From assembly GCF_001547935.1 (NCBI RefSeq), contig NZ_AP014635.1:1736001-1800000 (forward strand): a DNA stretch of 64,000 bases. The letters are read 5' to 3'. This DNA is from Vibrio tritonius. Lineage in GTDB: Bacteria; Pseudomonadota; Gammaproteobacteria; Enterobacterales; Vibrionaceae. Both the position numbers and the translations under genes were made by a program. Of the stretch, positions 24,995 to 34,645 are shown piece after piece (position 1 is the stretch's first letter; each line of letters begins with the position of its first letter). Under the pieces are notes generated by a model. That model was not told the origin of the DNA and did not search any database. It saw only the letters and a program-made list of their open reading frames with translations.

Positions 24995-27900
24995 CTAACA
25001 TTCATCAATCGCATTCTTAACTCGTTTATCCGATACTGGATAAGGAGTGCCTAATTGTTGAGCAAAATAACTGACTCGTAGCTCTTCCAACATCCAGCGA
25101 ATCTCTTTCACTTTGTCAGGAACTGCCATTCCCTTCGGAATTTTATTGAGCAACTCTTTATAGTCATTCGCTACAGACTCAATTTTTAGCATGTGTAAAC
25201 GGTCTTTATTGGGATCAATTGGCAGTTTTTCCATTCGTCTCTCTATCGCTTTCATATAGCGTAGAATATCTGGTAAACGTTTCCAACCGCACTCGGTGGC
25301 GAAGCCTTTAAAAATGAGACCTTCGATCTGTGCTTTTACATCCGAAAGCGCAAACGCCATCGTGAAATCGATTTTGCCTTTCAAACGCTTATTAATGTTA
25401 AATGCGGTGGTCAAGATGGTTTCCACCTGCTTAGCGATGTCTACCACGGTGTCACCGAGTTCTGCACGGACGTACTCTTTCAACGCATCAAAAGATTCCG
25501 GTTGCCACGCCAAACCACCATGCTGTTCCACCAGCTTGTCCACCCCACAAGCGATACAGTCGTCAATCAAGTCCAACACTTTACCGTAAGGGTTAAAGTA
25601 CAAACCTAATTTCGACTTGTTTGGCAAGTTCGAGTGCAAATATTTAATTGGCGATGGTACGTTCAGTAAAATCAATCGACGTTGACCTTGGCGCATCGCT
25701 TGAATTTGCTCTTGCTCGGTTTCAAACAGCTTAATTTCCACACTGTCTTTATTGTCAACCAAAGCAGGATAAGCACGCACTTCAAAGCCACTGCGTTTTT
25801 GTTGATACACTTGTGGTAACTCACCAAACGACCATGTGTGCAGGTCTTTATGCTCAATATCGTCATCAGCGACTTTTGACAGCGTCTCTTGCACTTGCTC
25901 TTTCAAGCTCTCTTTTAACGCATAGAGGTCTTTGTTCTCTTTGATCTTGCGTTGTTTATGGTCCGTCGCGCGGAAGGTCACTTTTAGGTGCTCCGGCACT
26001 TGGTCCCATTTCCAATCGTCACGTAAGATTTCCACACCGCTCATACGACGCAGCTCTTTTTCTAACGAATCGAGCAACGGCAACTCCATTGGTGTCGCGC
26101 GCGATAAAAAGGCTTCCGCGTAGTTCGGCGCTGGCACAAAGTTTTTACGCAAAGTTTTCGGTAGTGACTTAATCAAACTCATCACCAACTCTTGGCGTAA
26201 CCCCGGAATCTGCCAATCAAACCCAGCAGGTTCGATTTGGTTAAGGATAGGCAGCGGAATATGTACAGTGACACCGTCACTATCTTCACCCGGTTCAAAT
26301 TGATAGGTGAGCTTGAGCTTAATACCGTTCTGATACCAGAAATTAGGGTAGTCCAAATCCGTAATGTGGCTGGCATCCCCTTTTAACAACATCTCTTTTT
26401 CAAACGACAGCAAATCAGGCTGTTTTTGACTCGCCTTCTTCCACCACGTATCAAAGTGACGCCCAGAAACCACATCCGTCCCAACACGTTGATCATAGAA
26501 CTGATACAGCTCTTCATCATCGACCAAAATGTCACGGCGACGAGATTTATGTTCTAACTCTTCCACCTCATGCAGCAACGCGCGGTTTTGTTTGAAGAAG
26601 TCGTGTTTGTTGTCCCAATCCCCTTCAACCAGCGCACTGCGGATAAAGATTTCACGGCTCACCACTGGGTCAATATTGCCGTAGTTAACCAAACGTTTTG
26701 CGACAATCGGAATACCAAACAGCATCACTTTCTCATACGCCATCACGGCAGCACGTTTTTTCGACCAATGCGGCTCACTATGACTGCGCTTGATAAGGTG
26801 CCCAGCCAAAGGTTCAATCCATTCAGGTTGGATTTTCGCCACCACGCGAGCCCACAATTTTGAAGTTTCCACCAACTCGGCAGACATCACCCATTTAGGC
26901 TGCTTTTTAAACAAACTAGAGGCAGGAAAGATGTTAAAACGAGCATTACGCGCGCCTTGGTAATCGTTCTTTTCCTGATCTTTTAAGCCGATATGCGAGA
27001 GCAAACCGGTCAAAATCGCAGTATGCACACCTTGGTAGCTACCCGGTTCCGAATTCAGTTTGAAATTCATCTCGCGCATCGCTTGGTGCAATTGCGTGTA
27101 AACGTCTTGCCATTCGCGAATACGCAAATAGTTCATGTATTCTTCTTTTACATGACGACGGAACTGGTTGTTACTCAACTCTTTTTGTTTTTTCTGCAGG
27201 TAATCCCACAAGTTAACAAAGGTTAAGAAATCGGAGTCTTCATGGAAGAAGCGGCGATGCTTATCATCGGACGACTGCTTTTTGTCGCTTGGGCGTTCTC
27301 GAGGGTCTTGAATCGACAGTGCCGACGCAATGATCATTACCTCTTTTAAACACCCCAGTTTTGGTGCTTCAAGTACCATGCGAGCCAAGCGGGGGTCAAC
27401 AGGCAGGTTAGCCAGTTGACGACCCATCGCGGTGAGCACTTTGACTTTGCTCCCTGCTTTGGTTTTTTCATCAATGGCACCAAGTTCTTCCAGTAGGCGC
27501 ACACCATCTTGGATGTTGCGCTTATCTGGCGCCTCAACAAACGGGAACGCTTCAATATCGCCCAGCCCCAGCGAGGTCATTTGTAAAATAACCGACGCTA
27601 AGTTAGTGCGCAGAATTTCTGGATCGGTAAATTCTGGACGTGAGTTGAAGTCTTCTTCTGAATAAAGACGAATACAGATACCCGCTTCCACACGACCACA
27701 ACGACCTTTACGCTGGTTAGCACTGGCTTGAGAAACGGCTTCGATCGGCAAACGCTGTACTTTAGTACGGTAACTGTAGCGGCTAATACGCGCGGTACCA
27801 GGGTCAATAACGTACTTGATACCCGGTACGGTTAACGACGTTTCCGCCACGTTCGTTGACAGAACAATGCGACGCCCAGCATGCGGTTGGAATATTTTAT

Positions 27901-28930
27901 TCTGTTCCCCTGCCGATAAACGCGCATAGAGTGGCACCACTTCGGTATCACGCAATTTCAATTTGGTGAGAACATCCGCAGTGTCGCGAATTTCTCGCTC
28001 ACCACTCATAAACACCAAAATATCGCCTAATCCTTCATCACAAAGCTCATGTACCGCTTGAACAATGCCTTCCAGTTGATCATGGTCGCTTTCAGAATCT
28101 TCCGTACCACCCAATGGACGATAGCGGGTTTCCACAGGATACGTACGACCAGACACTTCAATAATCGGAGCATCATTAAAGTGCTTAGAGAAACGTTCAG
28201 GGTCAATCGTTGCCGACGTGATGATCACTTTGAGATCAGGACGACGCGGCAATAACTGTTTTAAATACCCCAAAATAAAATCGATATTGAGGCTACGTTC
28301 GTGGGCTTCATCGATAATGATCGTGTCGTACTGATTGAGGTAACGGTCATTTTGAATTTCCGCCAGCAAAATACCGTCGGTCATCAATTTCACTTGAGTT
28401 TGATCAGACACCTGATCACTAAAGCGCACTTTATAACCAACAAAATCCCCAAGGGTCGTTTCCATCTCTTCAGCAATACGATTGGCAACCGAACGGGCAG
28501 CCAAACGACGAGGCTGAGTATGGCCAATCAAACCGTATTTACCCCGGCCTAATTCTGCACAAATTTTCGGTAACTGGGTTGTTTTACCTGAACCCGTTTC
28601 CCCTGCCACAATCACCACTTGGTGCGATTCAATGGCTTTGGCGATGTCGTCTTTTTTCTGGCTGACCGGCAACAATTCAGGATAAGCAAGCTTCACTTGA
28701 CGTTCCTGACGCTGCTCTACAACCAGCATAGATTGCGCAATATCCAGAGCGATTTCGTCAAACACAGCATGGCGAGCTTTGTCGTTTTTAATTTTACTGG
28801 CTCCGCTGATGCGTTTGTTTAGGCGAAAACGGTCTTTAATCAAACATTGGTTTAATGCTTTTTTCAGTGCACCAGCACTGTTTTCCTGCGCTTTCGCAGG
28901 AGAGCCTGAGTTGACCTGAGATTGAGTCAA
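24995..28930 (-). CDS. hrpA: ATP-dependent RNA helicase HrpA
   Basis: 1311 residues, the expected length for HrpA. DEAH-box motifs in order: GETGSGKTTQ (Walker A, 110-119), TQPRRLAARSVA (motif Ia), DEAH (207-210), SATID (motif III), FMSGEREI, and QRKGRCGR (motif VI). The helicase core is followed by the HA2/OB region and the long HrpA-specific C-terminus (DUF3418, e.g. GLRQELVMSLIKSLPK, RWMLEELRVSYFAQQLGTPYPVSDKR). The start is TTG with AGGAAA 6 nt upstream. Monocistronic, divergent from azoR. Confidence 0.95.
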   Translation of the reverse strand: MTQSQVNSGSPAKAQENSAGALKKALNQCLIKDRFRLNKRISGASKIKNDKARHAVFDEIALDIAQSMLVVEQRQERQVKLAYPELLPVSQKKDDIAKAIESHQVVIVAGETGSGKTTQLPKICAELGRGKYGLIGHTQPRRLAARSVANRIAEEMETTLGDFVGYKVRFSDQVSDQTQVKLMTDGILLAEIQNDRYLNQYDTIIIDEAHERSLNIDFILGYLKQLLPRRPDLKVIITSATIDPERFSKHFNDAPIIEVSGRTYPVETRYRPLGGTEDSESDHDQLEGIVQAVHELCDEGLGDILVFMSGEREIRDTADVLTKLKLRDTEVVPLYARLSAGEQNKIFQPHAGRRIVLSTNVAETSLTVPGIKYVIDPGTARISRYSYRTKVQRLPIEAVSQASANQRKGRCGRVEAGICIRLYSEEDFNSRPEFTDPEILRTNLASVILQMTSLGLGDIEAFPFVEAPDKRNIQDGVRLLEELGAIDEKTKAGSKVKVLTAMGRQLANLPVDPRLARMVLEAPKLGCLKEVMIIASALSIQDPRERPSDKKQSSDDKHRRFFHEDSDFLTFVNLWDYLQKKQKELSNNQFRRHVKEEYMNYLRIREWQDVYTQLHQAMREMNFKLNSEPGSYQGVHTAILTGLLSHIGLKDQEKNDYQGARNARFNIFPASSLFKKQPKWVMSAELVETSKLWARVVAKIQPEWIEPLAGHLIKRSHSEPHWSKKRAAVMAYEKVMLFGIPIVAKRLVNYGNIDPVVSREIFIRSALVEGDWDNKHDFFKQNRALLHEVEELEHKSRRRDILVDDEELYQFYDQRVGTDVVSGRHFDTWWKKASQKQPDLLSFEKEMLLKGDASHITDLDYPNFWYQNGIKLKLTYQFEPGEDSDGVTVHIPLPILNQIEPAGFDWQIPGLRQELVMSLIKSLPKTLRKNFVPAPNYAEAFLSRATPMELPLLDSLEKELRRMSGVEILRDDWKWDQVPEHLKVTFRATDHKQRKIKENKDLYALKESLKEQVQETLSKVADDDIEHKDLHTWSFGELPQVYQQKRSGFEVRAYPALVDNKDSVEIKLFETEQEQIQAMRQGQRRLILLNVPSPIKYLHSNLPNKSKLGLYFNPYGKVLDLIDDCIACGVDKLVEQHGGLAWQPESFDALKEYVRAELGDTVVDIAKQVETILTTAFNINKRLKGKIDFTMAFALSDVKAQIEGLIFKGFATECGWKRLPDILRYMKAIERRMEKLPIDPNKDRLHMLKIESVANDYKELLNKIPKGMAVPDKVKEIRWMLEELRVSYFAQQLGTPYPVSDKRVKNAIDEC

Positions 28931-29240
28931 AGCGTTTCCTATTGTTTCTTATCTTAAAATACTGCGCGGATTGTAACACAGACTGAAACGAGCAGAACCA
29001 CCCTAGTAAGGTTCACACCATGAAAGCGCCATTAAAATTTGTCTCTTGTACCTGTGAATTACATTTTCTTACCTACTTTCTGAGGGTTAACTGATTTCAT
29101 TAGTCACAAATGCCCATTGTTCGTATTCATTCGATTTTTTTGAACAAGTTAAGCAACTTTACCTACTTAAGCTCCTGCTAACAGACCGCTAATATGAACC
29201 TATCGAACAAGACCCCATTCAACGGATAAGGAAACTCTCT
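28931..29240. other. Divergent promoter region hrpA/azoR
   Basis: About 310 nt without a gene. It must hold the promoters for hrpA (leftward) and azoR (rightward). No operator of known type was recognised. Confidence 0.5.
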
Positions 29241-29834
29241 ATGTCTCGCGTACTTGCACTTAAATCAAGCATCCTTGGTGACTACTCACAATCAAGCAAA
29301 CTTCTTGATGAATACATCGCAAAATTCGACCAAGAACAATTAACAGTGCGTGATTTGGCTGCAAATCCACTTCCTGTTCTAGACGGTTCTGTTATTGGTG
29401 CTTTCGGCGCAGCAGCAACAGGTGAATTGGCTGCTGATCAACAAGCGATTGTTGATCTATCAAACACGCTAATTGAAGAGCTTAAAGCAGCAGACACTGT
29501 GGTTATCGCAGCGCCTATGTACAACTTCACAATTCCAACTCAATTGAAAAACTGGTTCGACCTAATCGCTCGTGCAGGTGTAACCTTTAAATACACTGAA
29601 AACGGTGTTCAAGGCCTGATTGAAGGTAAAAAAGCGGTTGTTATCACAACTCGCGGCGGCATCCACAAAGATGCACCTCAAGATATCGTCACTTCTTACC
29701 TAAAAACCATCCTAGGTTTTATTGGTGTCACTGACGTTGAATTTGCTTACGCAGAAGCGCTAAACATGGGCGACGAAAACAAAGAGAAAGGCCTTGATAC
29801 CGCGAAACAACAACTTAACTCTATCGCGTTATAA
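29241..29834 (+). CDS. azoR: FMN-dependent NADH-azoreductase
   Basis: 197 residues with a flavodoxin-like fold. [13 protein letters not shown] near the N-terminus binds FMN phosphate, [23 protein letters not shown] is the family's central signature, and TRGGIHKD follows. E. coli AzoR has nearly the same length and motifs. It reduces azo and quinone compounds with NADH and protects against electrophile stress. AAGGA precedes the ATG; a terminator follows at 29870. Confidence 0.95.
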   Translation: MSRVLALKSSILGDYSQSSKLLDEYIAKFDQEQLTVRDLAANPLPVLDGSVIGAFGAAATGELAADQQAIVDLSNTLIEELKAADTVVIAAPMYNFTIPTQLKNWFDLIARAGVTFKYTENGVQGLIEGKKAVVITTRGGIHKDAPQDIVTSYLKTILGFIGVTDVEFAYAEALNMGDENKEKGLDTAKQQLNSIAL

Positions 29835-29869
29835 TCAGCCGAATTAGTAAGCTCAACACGCTTATGGTT

Positions 29870-29898
29870 AAGAGTCATCTTCGGATGGCTCTTTTTTT
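29870..29898 (+). terminator. Rho-independent terminator of azoR
   Basis: AGAGTCATC (29871-29879), UUCG-type tetraloop TTCG, GATGGCTCT (29884-29892, one G-U pair), then a run of seven T. Confidence 0.9.
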
Positions 29899-30021
29899 AT
29901 CAGATTCTTCCTATACATTGCCGATATTTTCGCCACCGTTACCTATTTTGTAGAATTTATCACGCAAAGTTTGCTCAAATGAACGATTAGAGCTTATGTT
30001 TATTGAGTTAAAGTCGATACA

Positions 30022-30411
30022 ATGTGTCTTCTCTTATTAAGTAAGCCCAATAATGTGAAAGCCTCTGAACTTAAAATGATTTTAAATACCATTCCATCTG
30101 ACCAAGACCCAGAATTGGTAACGGGAGAATGGTGGCTGCCTGAACAATTGGTCAATGCGACTCACCATGAAGAATATGTGTTCCTTGACTTTGATAACGC
30201 CCCAGAAGAAGACCAAGGCGACGAAGAAGGCCGGGGGTTTGTTGAACACGAAATGGACCTTATTCGCCAACAAATTGCGCAAATATTACATGAAGATAGC
30301 GGACAACACGCTAAAACTGAGGCACTATTAGCATTAATGATAGTTGCTCATGAACGTTCAAGTTCTGAGTTTATTGAAATGTTAGGTGCTGTGCTAGATG
30401 AAGATGACTAA
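30022..30411 (+). CDS. Acidic protein of unknown function
   Basis: 129 residues from ATG 30022; an internal GTG (30055) or ATG (30076) could be the true start and none has a clear ribosome site. The central part is strongly acidic (FLDFDNAPEEDQGDEEGR), followed by an amphipathic helix (HEMDLIRQQIAQILHEDS) and a C-terminal helix ending AVLDEDD. Cytoplasmic, no family recognised. It lies 31 nt before the PhoD-like gene, so the two are probably co-transcribed. Confidence 0.65.
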   Translation: MCLLLLSKPNNVKASELKMILNTIPSDQDPELVTGEWWLPEQLVNATHHEEYVFLDFDNAPEEDQGDEEGRGFVEHEMDLIRQQIAQILHEDSGQHAKTEALLALMIVAHERSSSEFIEMLGAVLDEDD

Positions 30412-30442
30412 CCGATTCTAGGCCCTCACCGCTAGGGAGGAA

Positions 30443-32377
30443 GTGTTGTCCCCAGAGACCAATCAATCTTTACCATTCTTGTTGGCTGGCCCCATTGTTA
30501 GAAAATGTACGCAACAACAGGTCGCCATCTGGTTGGTAACGCGCGAACCACTGCAAGGACAATTTCATTGGTGGAATCCCCAAAACGGCGACAATAAAAC
30601 GCTCGACCTTTCGTCCGTTACCCAATATCAAGTCGGCACTCACGCTTGGGTGGCCCTCATAGAGTTGCGTGGTAAATTCTCGACTGGCATCTATCAGTAT
30701 CAAATCGACACTCCCTATGGCAACTTAATCGACCTCTACCCCCAGCTAATCTACCAAGACGAAACGGCGTTATCAGTTCACCTCTCTGGTGAGGCTAACT
30801 ACGTCATGCATGGCTCTTGTCGAAATCCTGGCGATCCTTGTAAAGATGCGTTAGCTACGGCAAGTCGTAAGGTGGCACAGCAATCCATAGAGCAGCGCCC
30901 CCATCTACTGATGATGAGTGGCGACCAAATCTACGCCGATCACGTAGCTGGGCCATTACTTGCTGCCATTCACCACATCATTGAATGCCTAGGCCTATAT
31001 GATGAAGAGTTTAGTGAAGCCCCTGTCACTAACAGTCAAACACTCTACGCCAGCCCACATTGCTACTATGGCCGTGACCAGTTATTACCTCAGTTTGATA
31101 CATCCCAAACACCACTTGCTCGTTCATTTATAGGGCGAACCTTGCTGCGTCAAAAACAGCAAGTCGACATTTTCACTTCGACCGATGCAGATAACCACCT
31201 CATTAGTTTTGCTGAATTTGTCGCTATGTATCTGTTGGTGTGGTCGCCAACCTTATGGCATGAATGTCAATTACTGGAACGTACTAACGCCTGCCCAGCA
31301 CAAGTCGCTCATATGCGCTCACAGTGGGACACAGAGTGGCAATACATTCAGGATTTTGTTACTGGCTTAGATGATGTACAAGCAATGCTAGCGCATTTAC
31401 CCACCTACATGATGTTTGATGACCATGACGTCACCGACGACTGGAACTTAACCGTCGGTTGGGAATATGCAGCCACAACGCACCCTTTTTCAAGGCGTAT
31501 TATTGGTAACGCCCTGTTAAGTTACTGGCTTTTTCAAGGCTGGGGAAACGAACCCAACCACTTTGATGACACTTTCCATCAAGCCATGAGCTTATTTTGT
31601 GCCAATCCGAGCACAGAGCATCACAATGCGCTCATTGATGGCCTGTATCAGTTTGAAAAATGGCACTACACCACCGAAACGACGCCAAAAATGATAGTGC
31701 TCGATACGCGCACCCAACGCTGGCGTTCCGAATCAAACATGAATAAACCTTCCGGTCTTATGGACTGGGAAGCATTGATGGAGTTTCAACAGGAAATCTT
31801 GAATCAAGATAAGGTACTGATCGTTTCACCTGCTCCGATATTTGGCGTGAAATTCATAGAAACTCTGCAACGAGTCATGACTTGGCTGGGTAAACCTTTA
31901 ATGGTGGATGCAGAGAACTGGATGGCCCATCCCGGTAGTGCCAATACCTTACTGAGTATTTTTACCCATAGTCGAACGCCAACCAATTTCGTCATTTTAT
32001 CGGGGGATGTGCACTACTCTTTTGCCTACGACATTCAACTGCGCTCTCGTAAATCGAGTCCGAATATCTTTCAAATCACCTGCAGCGGGTTCAAGAATCA
32101 ATTTCCAGAGCCATTATTGACCTACTGTGATTATGCCGACGGATTACTCTACGGGCCGCGCTCACCACTTAACTGGTTTACCAAGCGCAAACGCCTTAAA
32201 ATTCGCAAACGTCACCCACAAGATAAATCTGTACGTCATCTCGTCAATCAAGCTGCGATAGGAGAAGTCACCTTGCATCCTGATGGCACGCCCGATGTCG
32301 TGTCCATTTTGGCCAGCGATGGCACACAAGTATTTTTCCCGGCGACAAAAGCAGCAAATCGGTCAGGATCCCGTTAA
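30443..32377 (+). CDS. PhoD-like metallophosphatase
   Basis: 644 residues of the alkaline phosphatase D/metallophosphatase superfamily. The metal-binding blocks are GSCRNPGDPC, MMSGDQIYADH, MMFDDHDVTDDWN and VILSGDVHYSFAYD. The N-terminal 100 residues are beta-rich (the PhoD N-terminal domain type). No signal peptide is visible, so unlike Bacillus PhoD it appears cytoplasmic. Start GTG 30443 or TTG 30446; the strong GGGAGG at 30434-30440 suits the TTG better. Substrate unknown. Confidence 0.85.
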   Translation: MLSPETNQSLPFLLAGPIVRKCTQQQVAIWLVTREPLQGQFHWWNPQNGDNKTLDLSSVTQYQVGTHAWVALIELRGKFSTGIYQYQIDTPYGNLIDLYPQLIYQDETALSVHLSGEANYVMHGSCRNPGDPCKDALATASRKVAQQSIEQRPHLLMMSGDQIYADHVAGPLLAAIHHIIECLGLYDEEFSEAPVTNSQTLYASPHCYYGRDQLLPQFDTSQTPLARSFIGRTLLRQKQQVDIFTSTDADNHLISFAEFVAMYLLVWSPTLWHECQLLERTNACPAQVAHMRSQWDTEWQYIQDFVTGLDDVQAMLAHLPTYMMFDDHDVTDDWNLTVGWEYAATTHPFSRRIIGNALLSYWLFQGWGNEPNHFDDTFHQAMSLFCANPSTEHHNALIDGLYQFEKWHYTTETTPKMIVLDTRTQRWRSESNMNKPSGLMDWEALMEFQQEILNQDKVLIVSPAPIFGVKFIETLQRVMTWLGKPLMVDAENWMAHPGSANTLLSIFTHSRTPTNFVILSGDVHYSFAYDIQLRSRKSSPNIFQITCSGFKNQFPEPLLTYCDYADGLLYGPRSPLNWFTKRKRLKIRKRHPQDKSVRHLVNQAAIGEVTLHPDGTPDVVSILASDGTQVFFPATKAANRSGSR

Positions 32378-32485
32378 AATATTGCCAAACTTATTGCAAT
32401 ATTCGTCTGGAGCCTCTATCTAAATAACAATGGGTCACGTTTTAGCACCCTATGTCCACTTAACCAAGCAAAAGGGTATCGTTTT

Positions 32486-32932
32486 ATGTTTAACGCCTTA
32501 CATTCTCTCTTTAAACAGCTTCTCGAGGGAACCGACCTTAGCCAACAAACACAGAGCCCGAATTTTGCGATTGCTTGCCTACTCGCTGAAGTGGCAGGGG
32601 CCGATCACGACATCAGTGAGCAAGAGCATCATGCCAAGCATGCGCTATTGCAAAAACTGCTTAATATTGATGAACAACAAGCTAACGACCTACTGATTCA
32701 AGCCGATGAACAAATCAAACATTCAGCGTCTTTATACGAATTTACTACTCAGTTACGAGAGTTGTCACAAAGCGCGCGCTTTGACTTAATTAAAGCAATG
32801 TGGGAAGTAGCGTTAGCCGATGGTGAGATTGATCCATTAGAAGATGCGGTTATCCGTAAAGCGGCAGAGTTATTGTATGTTGACCACAGTGAGTTTATTC
32901 GCGCAAAATTGATGGTAACAGAGAAGCGCTAA
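32486..32932 (+). CDS. TerB-like protein
   Basis: 148-residue all-helical protein of the TerB/tellurite-resistance-like fold. It has two repeats of the acidic metal-binding pattern, LLAEVAGADHDISEQEHHA and MWEVALADGEIDPLEDAVIR, matching the TerB consensus of A-x-A-D-G-x-x-x-x-E. Homologues are common outside ter operons and their role is unclear; no other ter gene is near, so tellurite resistance should not be assumed. An overlapping frame at 32430-32696 is a shadow. Confidence 0.85.
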   Translation: MFNALHSLFKQLLEGTDLSQQTQSPNFAIACLLAEVAGADHDISEQEHHAKHALLQKLLNIDEQQANDLLIQADEQIKHSASLYEFTTQLRELSQSARFDLIKAMWEVALADGEIDPLEDAVIRKAAELLYVDHSEFIRAKLMVTEKR

Positions 32933-32999
32933 TTATTGCCCCAACAAGCGCAAAGCTCAACTCTTGATAGAGCGGTTATACCGTCTTAATCGATAGAGA

Positions 33000-33037
33000 T
33001 AAAAAAAGCGAAAGTGCATGATCAGTGCACTTTCGCT
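33000..33037 (-). terminator. Terminator downstream of the exonuclease gene
   Basis: AGCGAAAGTGCA (33007-33018) pairs with TGCACTTTCGCT (33025-33036). On the minus strand the hairpin is followed by a run of T (33006-33000), so it terminates leftward transcription about 140 nt after the stop at 33174. Confidence 0.85.
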
Positions 33038-33173
33038 AAAGCCAGTAAATGGGATTTTATTATAATGTCACTCTGACGAGATGTAGTTACGATAACGAGC
33101 CACTGTGTCGTTTTAATTAACGTAACAAGTCATTTTAGTGACACTATTTGTGTCGGTAGTAACAAAACACCGA

Positions 33174-33716
33174 TTACAAAATCTTCAACGCTAATTTAGC
33201 CAGATTATACGCATCAACATAAGCACTATGTTGACGCCCTTCCCACTCAATACCTAAGTTTTCTTGCGCAGCACGATGACCAATGCGTTTATCTTTCAAA
33301 CGGTGCTGAATTCGATACAAGGTCGCTAAATTTAAAAATTCTTTAAAGGGCATATCAATGCCTTTATCACGACACTCTTTGGCAAAAATAAGGTCATCTC
33401 TTCCCCAGCTAGCATAGATTTTTTTCGAGCCACCAAAGTTTTTGATCATCGATTGAATCACTTCGGCAATCGGTCGACCTTGCTTCTCGATTTTTCTCGG
33501 GGTAATTCCGGTGAGTTCCACGCAAAACATCGAAATCTCATCGTGATCTGGCTTAACGTAATATTGCGCACGCTTTACGATTTCACCTTTGCCCAAATCG
33601 ATTTCAGCCAAACCGACTTCAATGATTTCTCCCGTGCTACCCACTCCGTTTTCATTCCAACAGCACATTTCTAAATCGAAGCATACAACACGGTTATGAT
33701 TCATTGGTGAATTCAT
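33174..33716 (-). CDS. DEDDh 3'-5' exonuclease family protein
   Basis: 180 residues. The exonuclease motifs are visible: VVCFDLEMCCW (ExoI, D and E), ELTGITPRKIE and YASWGRDDLIFAKE (ExoII, D), and GRQHSAYVDAYNLAKLAL (ExoIII, H and D). The DxEMCCW form resembles KapD/ERI1-type RNA exonucleases rather than DnaQ, suggesting an RNA substrate; this is inferred. Start ATG 33716, or the ATG four codons on; the AAAGGG lies very close to the first. Confidence 0.85.
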   Translation of the reverse strand: MNSPMNHNRVVCFDLEMCCWNENGVGSTGEIIEVGLAEIDLGKGEIVKRAQYYVKPDHDEISMFCVELTGITPRKIEKQGRPIAEVIQSMIKNFGGSKKIYASWGRDDLIFAKECRDKGIDMPFKEFLNLATLYRIQHRLKDKRIGHRAAQENLGIEWEGRQHSAYVDAYNLAKLALKIL

Positions 33717-34012
33717 CCCTTTACAACGTTACAAAAAAACACGTTATGTTACCTGACACGAGCCAAATCGCCAATGTTGAGTTGGCTCAATAATACTAAC
33801 CACTGGCTTTCATGCCGAGTAAATACACAATAGTGAGTAACAAATGATTAAAAGATACCCTATCAACTGAATTTCGTCAGGTTCTCGTGAATTTCTCCAC
33901 TTCGTTTCACTTGATTATGGTAAGATCGACGCAATTCTATGTGTAATTTAATTCTATCGAGACCAGTCGTATTATTACGACGGGCAGAAAGAGATCTTTT
34001 AGAGAATTCCAA

Positions 34013-34645
34013 ATGACCTTCGATTTAAATACCATCCCCGCTACCTTTGACATGCTGCACGCAGGGCTTGCTGCTTCTACCGTGGCTCTATTCATCTTCG
34101 CTTTGACCCGTAAAGGCAAAGTGGTTGAGAAAGTCATAGAAAAGCCAGTGGAAAAAATTGTTGAAGTTGAAAAGCCAGTCGAAACCATTGTCGAAGTAGA
34201 AAAAGTCGTTGAAGTTGAGAAAGTCGTAGAAAAAGTGGTTGAGGTTGAATCTAAACTCGCAACAGCTCCGACAGATTCAGCGCTGCAATTGCTGGCTCTG
34301 TTCCAACACGATGCAAGACTGATCGACTTTCTACAAGAAGACGTTAATCAGTTTAGCGATGAAGAAGTCGGCGCAGCTGCACGTGTGATTCATGCTGGTG
34401 GCAAGAAAGTGCTGAATGATTACTTTACCCTCAGCCCAATTCGTCAAGAAGATGAAGAATCACGCATCACAATTGACGAAGGCTTTGATCCACAAGCGAT
34501 TCGTCTCACCGGTAACGTCACCGGCCAAGCACCATTTAACGGTGTACTGATTCACAAAGGTTGGAAAGCCGACTCTGTAAACTTGCCAAAACTGGCTGAG
34601 CAATACGATGCCTCAATCGTGGCTCCAGCAGAGGTAGAGCTGTAA
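34013..34645 (+). CDS. DUF2760 protein with charged VEK repeats
   Basis: 210 residues. One transmembrane helix near the N-terminus (about 15-31, LHAGLAASTVALFIFAL), then a repetitive valine/glutamate/lysine stretch (about 36-80, units such as VEKVVEVEK) likely to be an extended or coiled stalk. The DUF2760 domain follows (ALQLLALFQHDARLIDFLQE, VGAAARVIHAGGKKVL, GQAPFNGVLIHKGW). Its TAA overlaps the ATG of the next Hsp70 gene by one base, so translation is coupled. DUF2760 genes are regularly next to Hsp70-like genes. Confidence 0.88.
   Translation: MTFDLNTIPATFDMLHAGLAASTVALFIFALTRKGKVVEKVIEKPVEKIVEVEKPVETIVEVEKVVEVEKVVEKVVEVESKLATAPTDSALQLLALFQHDARLIDFLQEDVNQFSDEEVGAAARVIHAGGKKVLNDYFTLSPIRQEDEESRITIDEGFDPQAIRLTGNVTGQAPFNGVLIHKGWKADSVNLPKLAEQYDASIVAPAEVEL

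Noticed and set aside
32430..32696. 88-codon plus-strand frame
   Set aside because: Overlaps the TerB-like gene in another frame; lacks a ribosome site and family features.
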